Positions 7,115 through 14,599 of a DNA stretch of 15,086 nucleotides are shown here, one piece after another. Each line of letters starts with the position of its first letter. The stretch's first letter is position 1. The stretch is from the NCBI GenBank assembly GCA_030590275.1, contig JAUUYV010000003.1:1-15086 (forward strand). The letters are read 5' to 3'. The notes below the pieces were generated by a model. It was not told the origin of the DNA and did no database searches. It saw only the letters and a program-made list of their open reading frames with translations. Source of the stretch: Porticoccaceae bacterium (GTDB lineage Bacteria; Pseudomonadota; Gammaproteobacteria; Pseudomonadales; Porticoccaceae). The position numbers and the translations under genes were made by a program.

Positions 7115-7246
7115 TATATTCAGTCCAATCATTGAATTGATCTAGCCCAGTTCTGGCTGCATCGTTATTTCCATGTCTTGTACGTACTATCCTGATTGCT
7201 CGTAACCCTGTCATCCGTAATTGTTCCTGCAGATATGTTTACAGAT

Positions 7247-8203
7247 ATGCCCACAGAGTTTGTATCACCGCCTAAAAAGCCGGTTCGCTTGCGGATAGCC
7301 ACGCGTAAGAGCGCATTAGCTTTATGGCAGGCGAATTTTGTAAAAATGGAGCTAGAACGGATTCACGGTACTAGTGTTGAGGTGGAGATTCTTGGTCTCA
7401 GTACTCGTGGGGATAAAATTTTGGATACGCCGCTGGCAAAGATTGGCGGCAAAGGATTATTTGTTAAAGAGTTAGAAGCGGCATTGCTCGACAACCGCGC
7501 TGATATCGCTGTCCATTCGATGAAAGATGTGCCTATGGCTTTCCCTGATGGCCTCTGCTTGCCAGTGATCTGTGAAAGGGAGAACCCTCTCGATGCATTC
7601 GTCAGTCTGCGTTACAAGTTCTTAAAAGATTTACCTCCAGGTGCTCGTGTTGGAACCTCCAGTTTGCGTCGTCGGTGCCAGGTTCAGGCGCGTTTTCCGA
7701 CTTTAGAACTGGTGGATTTGCGGGGCAACGTAAATACTCGGTTAAAGAAGCTCGATGCTGGTCAATTCGACGCTATTATTTTAGCGGCAGCTGGCTTGTT
7801 ACGCCTGGGTTTGGGTGATCGCATTACGGAGGCCATTGATAGCGAATTATCATTGCCTGCAGGTGGTCAGGGTGCGGTAGGTATTGAATGTCGTACTAAC
7901 GATTCATCAATTCTTAGTTTGTTGTCACCTATGGAGCACCGAAGTACTGCGCTGTGTGTTGCTGCTGAGCGAGCTGTAAATCTGCGCCTGCAGGGGGGGT
8001 GCCAGGCACCGATCGCCTGTTTTGCGGAGCTGGTTGATGGCGTAATGTCCCTGCGCGCTTTAGTGGGTGCTATTGATGGCAGCGAAATTTTGCGCGACAA
8101 CATTGAGGGTCCACCAGCAGCGGCCGAGGACTTAGGCATCGAGTTAGCAGATCGTTTGCTGCATAAGGGCGCCGATCGTTTGCTTGCACCGCTTAGAAAA
8201 TAA
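7247..8203 (+). CDS. hemC: Hydroxymethylbilane synthase (porphobilinogen deaminase)
   Basis: HemC polymerises four porphobilinogen units to hydroxymethylbilane in the cytoplasm. The product shows [15 protein letters not shown] near residue 15, the catalytic aspartate in HSMKDVP (about D94), GTSSLRRR near 136-143, LRGNVNTRL near 158-166, and [11 protein letters not shown] near 204-214. The dipyrromethane-cofactor cysteine is in [11 protein letters not shown] (C252). The start is uncertain because no candidate has a good ribosome binding site. ATG 7247 gives 318 residues and the shortest N-terminal lead, ATG 7235 adds four residues, and TTG 7196 adds 17. The lead before LRIATR is longer than the 4-7 residues common in the family. 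hemD follows after 18 nt. Confidence 0.95.
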   Translation: MPTEFVSPPKKPVRLRIATRKSALALWQANFVKMELERIHGTSVEVEILGLSTRGDKILDTPLAKIGGKGLFVKELEAALLDNRADIAVHSMKDVPMAFPDGLCLPVICERENPLDAFVSLRYKFLKDLPPGARVGTSSLRRRCQVQARFPTLELVDLRGNVNTRLKKLDAGQFDAIILAAAGLLRLGLGDRITEAIDSELSLPAGGQGAVGIECRTNDSSILSLLSPMEHRSTALCVAAERAVNLRLQGGCQAPIACFAELVDGVMSLRALVGAIDGSEILRDNIEGPPAAAEDLGIELADRLLHKGADRLLAPLRK

Positions 8204-8221
8204 TAATCAGTTAAAGGGCTG

Positions 8222-8995
8222 ATGATGAATGCATTTTCAGGTCTTAATGTTCTCCTGTTAAGAAGCGCACGGTCCAGAGATTCTCTGGCAAGCTCTTTAA
8301 TGCAGGCGGGCGCCCTGGTGCATCGTTTGCCAGTACTTGCTATTGAACCGATAGTTTTTAATGCCGCTGATGCTATTCCCTTCGATACCTTTATTGATGT
8401 TAATAAAGTTGTTTTTATTAGTCGTCATGCTGTTGAGCATGGAATGGAATGGCTTCGGCTAGCGAAGGTTGATTTAAGAAATACGACAGTGTTTGCGGTG
8501 GGGTCTGTCACGGCGGCAATGTTGATAGATCGAGGCATAGTCGCACTGTATCCGAAACAGCAGGCGTCCAGTGAAGGTGTGCTGGCGATGTCAGCAATGG
8601 CAAGTGTTGAAGGTCAGCGTATATTGATTGTGCGGGGAGAGGGGGGCAGAGCGCTGCTTAAGGATTCTCTATCTGATCGGGGCGCCCAGGTAGCCTACCT
8701 GGAAGCCTATCGGCGAGTGCCGGATTTCAGTCACGTCGAAGATATTAGGGCGGTTGTTTGTGGAGAAGCCCCTGTTGTGGCAATGCTTCACAGTGGGGAA
8801 ACTGCGAAGGCTTATGCCGGTTTGCTCAATTCAATGCCTGATCAGGTTTGGAATATACCCTGTGTTGTACCCGGAGCCAGGGTTGCTAAGCTCGCCCGTG
8901 AAGAGGGTTTTAACAGGGTGCTTGTCGCGCGCAGTGCAATGGATTCCGACATGGAGCAGGCAGTACGATACTGGTACACTTCAGCGACTAATTGA
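8222..8995 (+). CDS. hemD: Uroporphyrinogen-III synthase
   Basis: HemD closes hydroxymethylbilane with inversion of ring D, giving uroporphyrinogen III. The family is weakly conserved, but its landmarks are here: the opening LNVLLLRS, VVFISRHAVEHG near residue 62, VFAVGSVTAAML near 90 followed by a SEGVLAM segment near 116, and RILIVRGEGGRALL near 133 followed by YLEAYRRVPD near 158. The length of 257 residues is normal. Two consecutive ATG codons open the gene at 8222 and 8225. AAAGGG lies only 3 nt from the first and 6 nt from the second, so translation may begin at 8225. It lies between hemC (18 nt) and hemX (36 nt) in the standard order and is surely co-transcribed with them. Confidence 0.93.
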   Translation: MMNAFSGLNVLLLRSARSRDSLASSLMQAGALVHRLPVLAIEPIVFNAADAIPFDTFIDVNKVVFISRHAVEHGMEWLRLAKVDLRNTTVFAVGSVTAAMLIDRGIVALYPKQQASSEGVLAMSAMASVEGQRILIVRGEGGRALLKDSLSDRGAQVAYLEAYRRVPDFSHVEDIRAVVCGEAPVVAMLHSGETAKAYAGLLNSMPDQVWNIPCVVPGARVAKLAREEGFNRVLVARSAMDSDMEQAVRYWYTSATN

Positions 8996-9031
8996 CCCAT
9001 CACTATTTGATTACGACAGGACTATAAGACT

Positions 9032-10228
9032 GTGGCTGAAACTAACGAATCAGAAAAACAGGGCTCGGTGGCACCGGATAAACAAAACCAGAATGTCGGT
9101 GGTAATAACGTCGGTGGTAATAGTGCAGCAGGGAGTGGCCGGAGAAATGATGGGTCCGCTTCACAAAAATCTAAATCTGGTTTGGGCCTGGTTTGGTTGG
9201 TGTTGTTATTGCTCATTGGAACGACAGGAACAGGCGTTTATTTTGCCTGGCACTGGTTTCAACAATATGATTTTACTGTGTTGCAGGTAGAGAACAATGG
9301 TGACCAACAGCAACAGAGTGAACTAAATGCAATCAATGTGGCTTTACAGTCCGAGCGTCAGCTGCGGGGCCAGCTGCAGGAAGAGTTGACTCAGACTAAC
9401 GCAGCGACACGGGCGGAGCTTAATCGTTTAGCTACAAGGATGGAGTCAATAGCCGGTGGAAATATCGACGATTGGCGCCTTGCAGAGGCGGAATACTTAC
9501 TTCGATTAGCCAACCAAAGACTGATTGTGGAGCAAACAGGCGACACGGTGCTACCGCTGATGCTTCGTGCCGACAATATTCTACGAGGTCTGGACGATAG
9601 TAATCTGGTTTTGGTCAGGCAGGCTTTGGCAGCGGATATTACAGCGATCAAGATGCTGGGTTCGGTGGATCGCGAGGGTATTTATCTGCGTCTTAGTGCC
9701 TTAAAAGGCGCGATAGATAAATTAAGTACTGTCCCTGTGCCCGAAGTTTTAACAGATACTTCAGCTAAGGCAGGTATCGAAGCTGATACTCGTATAGTCG
9801 CTCAGGCAAACATTGATACTGCCTGGGAGCGTTTTGTCGAAAATGCTTCGTCTGCTCTTAATCGATTCAGCAAAGACCATTTTCAGGTGCGTTCACTGAA
9901 TGCACCTATGCAAGCTATGATATCTCCAGATCAGGAAGTGTATCTGAGGCAGAATTTGCAATTGATGTTATCTCAGGCTCAGGTGGCCCTGTTAGAACGT
10001 CAGCCCAGAGTCTACCAGGATAGCCTGGATACAGCGTCGGGCTGGCTCAAATCTTATTTTCAGCTAGATGATCAGTCCAGGTTTTTCGTTGCACAACTGG
10101 AAGAGCTTGGAGGGCAGAAAATAAACACCGCCTTACCCAATATCGCCGGTTCTATTGATCATTTAAAAGATTACCTTGACCGTCGTACTAAGGTTCGCTC
10201 GGTGCATCGCGAGGGTGATGGATCATGA
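9032..10228 (+). CDS. hemX: HemX family membrane protein
   Basis: HemX is a bitopic inner-membrane protein encoded with the hem genes. It is sometimes labelled a uroporphyrinogen-III methyltransferase, but this protein lacks any SAM-methylase motif, so that name should not be transferred. The order is: a polar, low-complexity cytoplasmic tail (1-49) containing NVGGN twice, one membrane helix (about 51-75), a glutamine-rich coiled coil (about 93-142), then the conserved HemX domain with DWRLAEAEYLLRLANQRL at about 147-164. The start is a GTG at 9032 with AGGA 10 nt upstream. The 398-residue length is typical of proteins with an extended tail. The stop overlaps the hemY start by 4 nt (ATGA), which indicates translational coupling and a shared function. 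That function is inferred to be a scaffold or accessory role at the membrane. Confidence 0.92.
   Translation: MAETNESEKQGSVAPDKQNQNVGGNNVGGNSAAGSGRRNDGSASQKSKSGLGLVWLVLLLLIGTTGTGVYFAWHWFQQYDFTVLQVENNGDQQQQSELNAINVALQSERQLRGQLQEELTQTNAATRAELNRLATRMESIAGGNIDDWRLAEAEYLLRLANQRLIVEQTGDTVLPLMLRADNILRGLDDSNLVLVRQALAADITAIKMLGSVDREGIYLRLSALKGAIDKLSTVPVPEVLTDTSAKAGIEADTRIVAQANIDTAWERFVENASSALNRFSKDHFQVRSLNAPMQAMISPDQEVYLRQNLQLMLSQAQVALLERQPRVYQDSLDTASGWLKSYFQLDDQSRFFVAQLEELGGQKINTALPNIAGSIDHLKDYLDRRTKVRSVHREGDGS
9092..9121 (+). repeat. In-frame 15-bp tandem duplication inside hemX
   Basis: Two adjacent 15-bp units, 9092-9106 and 9107-9121, differ at one base (the third base of their first codon) and each encode N-V-G-G-N. 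They lie in the low-complexity cytoplasmic tail of HemX, well away from the conserved domain, and look like a recent slippage duplication. Confidence 0.85.
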
Positions 10229-11439
10229 GAAAAATGATTGTACTGATCACGATAGCATTTGTGTTTGGTGGCTTGTTGTTCTGGTCTATGGGGTATGCTC
10301 GGGGATTTATCATGATTTCTGTGGGTAATCAGGTGATTCAGCTGAGCCTGTGGATGGCGGTAGTTCTGGTCCTGGCCCTGTGGTGTATCTGGCGGATGGT
10401 ATTTTGGGGATTGCGAAGTCTGGCGCGGCCTGGTGTCAGCATTTGGCGAGTTTATAAACAGAATCAGATGGAAAAAAACCGTACTCGGGTTTGGCAAGGT
10501 TTTGAGAGTTTTTACGAAGGCTATTGGAAAGAAGCTAAGTTGTCCTTGATAAGGTCTGCCCCCTGGGCGGAAGCCCCGGCCTTGAATTACCTGCTTGCCG
10601 CAGAAGCTGCGGCGGAGATGGGGGATGATCGAGAAGCGGAAGAAATTCTGGCGACTGCGGAAAAAGAGGTGGATGGTGAAAGTTTGGCCCTGGCCCTGGC
10701 CAGAGCGCGAGTGCTAGTGCGGGGCGGGGAGTATGGACGTGCAGCCGCTGTGTTACGTAAAGCTCAGGAGCGTCTGCCACAACACCCTTATGTTTTACGC
10801 TTGTTAAAAGATGTGTACGTACAGCAGCAAGATTGGGGGAATCTCGAAAAACTACTGCCTGACCTCAGGCGTGCAAAAGCTGGCTCTCAGGGAGTTCTGG
10901 ATGATCTGGAGATCGTCACTCGGCAAGGAATATTGGGCAGGTTTTTGGAGCTTGATTCTGCGGATCAATCGTTGGGGCGTCGTCTCGAAAACCTGTCCCT
11001 GTTATGGTCGAACACGCCGAAGCTGATGCGCAAGAACCCAGGATTAGTGGGTCTCTATAGTGAAGCGCTGGAAAATGTCGGGGAACACAAGCGGGCTGAA
11101 GCAGAATTGCGTCAACAAATTAATCGGGAATGGGATGCCAGGTTAGTACGGATTTGGTCAAAGCTCGAGATTCCTGAATTACCGAAAAAGATTAGTGTTG
11201 CGGAAGGCTGGTTGAAAAATCATGGGGGTTCAGCGGAATTGTTATTGGTGCTAGGCCAGGTTTGCCGGCGCAGTGAGCTTTGGGGTAAAGCAAAAGATTA
11301 CCTGGAGCGTTCGATTAAAATTGATGGCAGTCCGCAGGCTTATGGTGAACTGGCTGCGGTGATGGAGCAGTTGGGTGAGCGCGGGAAAAGTGATGAATAC
11401 TATCAGTTGGGATTAAAAAGCAGCCTGGAGCCAGCCTGA
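10225..11439 (+). CDS. hemY: HemY family TPR membrane protein
   Basis: HemY here means the proteobacterial inner-membrane TPR protein, not the Bacillus protoporphyrinogen oxidase of the same name. The 404-residue product begins with two membrane helices (about 4-22 and 41-62) joined by a short loop containing the family's G-x-A/G-RGFIMISVGNQVIQ pattern. After a basic stretch, the HemY_N block W-x-GFESFYEGYWKEAK (about 91-105) leads into repeated helical pairs of TPR type through to the C-terminus. It starts within the hemX stop (ATGA overlap) and closes the plus-strand cluster. Its partner is probably HemX, from the constant gene pairing. A role in late tetrapyrrole handling is commonly suggested but not shown by this sequence. 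Confidence 0.93.
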   Translation: MRKMIVLITIAFVFGGLLFWSMGYARGFIMISVGNQVIQLSLWMAVVLVLALWCIWRMVFWGLRSLARPGVSIWRVYKQNQMEKNRTRVWQGFESFYEGYWKEAKLSLIRSAPWAEAPALNYLLAAEAAAEMGDDREAEEILATAEKEVDGESLALALARARVLVRGGEYGRAAAVLRKAQERLPQHPYVLRLLKDVYVQQQDWGNLEKLLPDLRRAKAGSQGVLDDLEIVTRQGILGRFLELDSADQSLGRRLENLSLLWSNTPKLMRKNPGLVGLYSEALENVGEHKRAEAELRQQINREWDARLVRIWSKLEIPELPKKISVAEGWLKNHGGSAELLLVLGQVCRRSELWGKAKDYLERSIKIDGSPQAYGELAAVMEQLGERGKSDEYYQLGLKSSLEPA

Positions 11440-11553
11440 TACGGGGTTCCTTGCGTGAGACCTAAGGAGTGAAGTTAATGGCTGGCTATAAATAGGCGCT
11501 TTTTCTGGAACTGGTTTGCCTATGGGAGAGGCCTTCCTCCATGGACATGGAGC
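11440..11553. other. Convergent intergenic region between hemY and pckA
   Basis: After the hemY stop and up to the restored pckA stop there are 114 nt with no gene. Two short hairpins are visible: GAGG-CCTT-CCTC at 11528-11539, and the inverted repeat CTCCATG-GA-CATGGAG at 11537-11552, which ends one base from the restored pckA stop. ATAGGC at 11492-11497 is also matched by GCCTAT at 11518-11523. None is followed by a T-run in the right orientation, so no classical intrinsic terminator is called. Confidence 0.5.
11537..11552. terminator. Inverted repeat at the pckA 3' end, possible transcription end or RNA-stabilising hairpin
   Basis: The 7-bp arms CTCCATG and CATGGAG are separated by GA, forming an effective 6-bp stem with a 4-nt loop. 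It lies directly after the restored pckA stop codon at 11556-11554. No U-tract follows on either strand, so intrinsic termination is doubtful. Confidence 0.2.
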
Positions 11554-13112
11554 TTAATCCAGAGTTGGCCCCGCATTTACTACATCTTCCGAAACGTCGA
11601 ATTGTTTAAAGTTTTCAATAAACAAACCAGCTAGTTTGCGAGCTTGCTCGTTATAAGTCTCCAGGTCCGTCCATGTTTTTTGTGGATTTAGATACTGGGT
11701 ATCGACACCGGCGATAGACTTTGGGGTTTTGAGATTGAATAAAGGTAGTGTTTCGGTTTCCGTTGTTTCCAGGGAGCCGCTTTGATTGCCGCGATCACTG
11801 CGCGAGTGACAGGGATTGGAAAGCGGGAACCACTGCCCTTACTTCCTCCCGAGCCTCCAGTCCAGCCGGTGTTAACCAGATAAACATTACTGCCAAAGGC
11901 TTCGACGCGTTTCATCAGGAGTTCCGCATAAACATTGGCCTGACGGGGCATGAATGGCGCTCCAAAACAGGTAGAAAACGTAGGGTTAATACCGGCTTCT
12001 GCGCCTAGCTCCGTAGAACCAACCCTTGCAGTATAGCCGCTCAAAAAATGGTATGCCGCCGCTTCTTTGGACAAAATAGATACGGGGGGCAATACACCCG
12101 TTACATCACAGGTAAGAAATATAATGCAGCGTGGCTCGCCGGCGCGGTTTTCCACACAGCGCATTTCCACGTGTTCCAGTGGGTAGCTGCAGCGACCATT
12201 TTCGGTTAGTGAACTATCGCTAAAGTCAGGTACGCGGTGCTCGTTGACAACGACATTTTCGACAATAGCGCCAAAACGAATAGCGTCCCAGATAACCGGC
12301 TCATTTTTGCGGCTAAGGTCAATCGTTTTAGCGTAACAACCGCCCTCCAGGTTAAATACTGAATCTTTGCCCCAGCCATGTTCATCATCGCCGATCAGGT
12401 AGCGGTTTGGGTCGGCTGAAAGGGTGGTTTTTCCGGTGCCGGATAGGCCAAAAAACAAAGTAACATCCCCGCTTTCGCCAACATTGGCTGCGCAATGCAT
12501 TGGCATGACTTCTTTTTCTGGGAGTAAGAAGTTTTGTACCGAGAACATTCCTTTCTTCATTTCTCCCGCGTACTTCATCCCGGCAAGCAGGAGCTTGCGT
12601 TGAGCAAAATTAATAATCACCGCGCCCTCGCTGTTGGTTCCATCTCGCTCGGGAATGCAGGTGAAATTAGCAGCGTGGAGGATCTTCCATTTTTCTTTGT
12701 TGGAAGGATTGAATTTGTCTGGACGAATAAACATGTTGTGGGCGAATAAGCCATGCCAGGCTGTTTCAGTGGTCACTTTGACGGGGATGTAATGCTCTGG
12801 ATCCTGGCCCACGTGAAGGTGTGAAACAAAGCGGTCTACCTCAGCGAGGTGGGCTTCAACGCGACTCCATAACTGGTCAAAGGTGCTGGCGGGAAAGGGG
12901 CGGTTGACCGGTCCCCAGGCAATGTCGTCAGTGGTGCTGGGTTCGTCTACGATAAAACGATCAGCCGGAGAGCGTCCGGTACGGATGCCGGTACAGGCGA
13001 GCAGAGCTCCCTGGTCGGTGAGTATGCCTTCGCCCCGGTGCAGGGCAAGCTCGATCAGCTCGGCAGTACTGAAATCGGTATGAATCAAGGTGGTAGACTC
13101 GTTTTTAGTCAT
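11554..13112 (-). CDS. pckA: ATP-dependent phosphoenolpyruvate carboxykinase, apparent frameshift near the 3' end
   Basis: PckA converts oxaloacetate and ATP to PEP, CO2 and ADP, the entry step of gluconeogenesis. The reading frame has the family signatures TGIRTGRSP (about 41-49 from ATG 13112), the P-loop GLSGTGKTT (222-230), [10 protein letters not shown], and [19 protein letters not shown], which includes the arginine and threonine that contact adenine. After the AAA at 11783-11781 this frame drifts into about 30 foreign residues and stops at 11688. The -1 frame continues instead with [45 protein letters not shown] and NAGPTLD, the normal PckA C-terminus, ending at TAA 11556-11554. One missing A restores a 519-residue protein of normal length. 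Either this is a real mutation removing the last 75 residues or a homopolymer sequence error. The start is ATG 13112, with TTG 13136 possible. Confidence 0.93.
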
Positions 13113-13168
13113 CGGGGAATTTTGTTGAGAGTTCAATGAGGTAATCCGTCAGACTCGAAAGGGTGACA

Positions 13169-13177
13169 ATTATGCCA
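13169..13177 (-). promoter_or_regulatory. Candidate extended -10 promoter for pckA
   Basis: TGGCATAAT on the minus strand is an extended -10 (TGN plus CATAAT, five of six matches) lying 57 nt upstream of the pckA ATG, in the 111-nt gap after hslO. The -35 position (TTTTAT at 17-nt spacing) is weak, as is usual for extended -10 promoters. pckA could therefore be transcribed separately from hslO. Confidence 0.4.
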
Positions 13178-13223
13178 GAAACGAAAGCTCGATAAAAAGG
13201 TGCTGGTCTGTTTAATCTTAAGT

Positions 13224-14129
13224 TCAATGGATGGTGGGCTCTTTGCTGCGGAAGAGCTCCTCGATTTCGTGGGGCTGGAAGCGATAGTGGTGGTTGCAAA
13301 ACTCGCAGTTGACCTCCAGATGGGGCTGGGTGGCGAGAATATCCATTATTTCGGCCTGGCCGAGTGTAGCAAGCGCATTTCCAAGACGGGTGCGAGAACA
13401 ACTACATGCAAACTGTCGTGGTGTTTCATCAAACAGGCGGACCGAATCTTGATGAAACAGGCGATGTAATTGATCCCTGTGACTGAGCCCCAATTGTTCT
13501 TCTGAACTTAGGGTATCGGCCAGTCGGCATACGTGTTCCCAGCTTCGATGGCGTTCTTCGATGTTTTGCAGTTGACCCGGTAGCGTCTGCAACAGGAGGC
13601 CGCTGGCACCATCACTATCTGAGCTAAGCCAGATCCGGGTAAGGAGTTGTTGGGAGTGATTGAAGTACCCGGTAAGGCAGTCTGACAGTTTTCCATGTTC
13701 TAGCGGCACAATACCTTGATAACGCTCGCTATCAGCGGCCTGTATGGTAATCGTCATATAGCCTTCACCTACCAGCTGCCGTATATCGTTGTTGACTATG
13801 AGATCTGGCCTGGTGGTGCGGGCGATAGCTCGTAGATGATGGTTTCGAGTGCATTCAGCCATCACCAGCGGTACTGGGCCATTCCCCCTGGTTTGCACGG
13901 TAATAACTCCGTTGAATTTGAGGTTGGCGCTCATCAGGCAGCTAGCGACCATAAACTGACCTAGAAGGTCTTGTACCGGACCTGGATAATCGCCGCGAGA
14001 AACTACTTCGCGTACGGAAGCTGAGAGTGAGACGATCTCTCCACGGATGTCGTAGTGTTCAAACAGGAAACGTTGGTGGATGTCCTGTGCGACCGGTTTA
14101 TCGCCGGGAATGTTCAGCTTTGGTTTCAT
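13224..14129 (-). CDS. hslO: Hsp33 redox-regulated chaperone
   Basis: Hsp33 is a cytoplasmic holdase that is switched on by oxidative unfolding and protects proteins from aggregation under bleach or peroxide stress. The 301-residue product has the N-terminal chaperone core, with DIRGEIVSLSASV near residue 27, LLGQFMVASCLMSANLKF near 55 and the T-V-Q-T-RGNGPVPLVMAEC block near 77-93. The C-terminal zinc redox switch follows, C242-S-C244 and C275-E-F-C278, all four cysteines present with the same 30-residue spacing as in E. coli. Length is normal. The ATG at 14129 has no strong ribosome binding site. It lies between hslR and pckA, the conserved yrfG-hslR-hslO-pckA order of Gammaproteobacteria, so a heat or oxidative stress operon is likely, but no sigma-32 promoter is visible nearby. 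Confidence 0.97.
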   Translation of the reverse strand: MKPKLNIPGDKPVAQDIHQRFLFEHYDIRGEIVSLSASVREVVSRGDYPGPVQDLLGQFMVASCLMSANLKFNGVITVQTRGNGPVPLVMAECTRNHHLRAIARTTRPDLIVNNDIRQLVGEGYMTITIQAADSERYQGIVPLEHGKLSDCLTGYFNHSQQLLTRIWLSSDSDGASGLLLQTLPGQLQNIEERHRSWEHVCRLADTLSSEEQLGLSHRDQLHRLFHQDSVRLFDETPRQFACSCSRTRLGNALATLGQAEIMDILATQPHLEVNCEFCNHHYRFQPHEIEELFRSKEPTIH

Positions 14130-14160
14130 AGTACGGTATGTTAGCGGGGTTTGGGTGTAT

Positions 14161-14184
14161 CGGTAAGGGTGGGAAACCTTATCG
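14161..14184. other. Inverted repeat in the hslR-hslO gap
   Basis: CGGTAAGG (14161-14168) and CCTTATCG (14177-14184) form an 8-bp stem with an 8-nt loop. As plus-strand RNA it has one G-U pair; as the minus-strand transcript of hslR-hslO it has one A-C mismatch. It is not followed by a T-run, so it is not called as a terminator. It may be a processing or stability element, or chance. Confidence 0.3.
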
Positions 14185-14195
14185 CTGGCAGTTGT

Positions 14196-14594
14196 TTATT
14201 CTCCCTCATCAAGATTCAGCGCTCGAAAACGATGTATTTGTCGCCTTTGTTTTTTGTTGGGCCGGTGATCGCTGTGTAGTAGCCCTCCCTGATAAGCCTT
14301 GCGGTTGGCATTGTGCTGTTCGCGTCGGGTGATACTTTCTTCGGTTTCTGTGTAGAGCCGGGCTGCTTCGGGTGCACCACGGCGCTGTTCGGACAGTGCT
14401 TCGACCACGACAGTTTTTTCGTCCCAGCCCTGGCGTATGGTTAAAGTAAACCCCACACTGATTTCGCGACCTGGTTTGGAACGTTGGCCGTTGATCTGCA
14501 CTTTCCCACCGTCAATGGCTGCTTTGGCCAGTGACCGGGTTTTAAAAAAACGTGCCGCCCAAAGCCATTTATCGATTCGTACTTTAGTCGTCAC
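14196..14594 (-). CDS. hslR: Hsp15, heat-shock ribosome-associated RNA-binding protein
   Basis: Hsp15 binds stalled 50S subunits that carry peptidyl-tRNA after heat shock and helps recycle them. The 132-residue product matches the family length. It consists of an S4 RNA-binding domain (about 5-65) with RIDKWLWAARFFKTRSLAKAAI at its start and GGKVQINGQRSKPGREI next, followed by a basic C-terminal extension rich in R, K and Q, including RPNKKQRRQIHRFR. The start is a GTG at 14594, only 5 nt after the yrfG stop, with GGAT a few bases upstream. This tight spacing indicates co-transcription and probably coupled translation with yrfG. hslO follows after 66 nt. Confidence 0.95.
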   Translation of the reverse strand: MTTKVRIDKWLWAARFFKTRSLAKAAIDGGKVQINGQRSKPGREISVGFTLTIRQGWDEKTVVVEALSEQRRGAPEAARLYTETEESITRREQHNANRKAYQGGLLHSDHRPNKKQRRQIHRFRALNLDEGE

Positions 14595-14599
14595 CGGGC

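Noticed and set aside
7196..7246. TTG start at 7196 for hemC.
   Set aside because: It gives a 17-residue extension with no ribosome binding site. ATG 7247 or 7235 is closer to the family length.
8754..9290. A 178-codon plus-strand open frame over the hemD-hemX junction.
   Set aside because: It overlaps two well-supported genes in another frame, has no recognisable domain and is a shadow.
11775..11790. Programmed -1 ribosomal frameshifting as the explanation for the split pckA.
   Set aside because: The site AATCAAAGC is not a classical X-XXY-YYZ slippery heptamer, no clear downstream structure is seen, and PckA is not known to use recoding. A simple deletion or sequence error is likelier.
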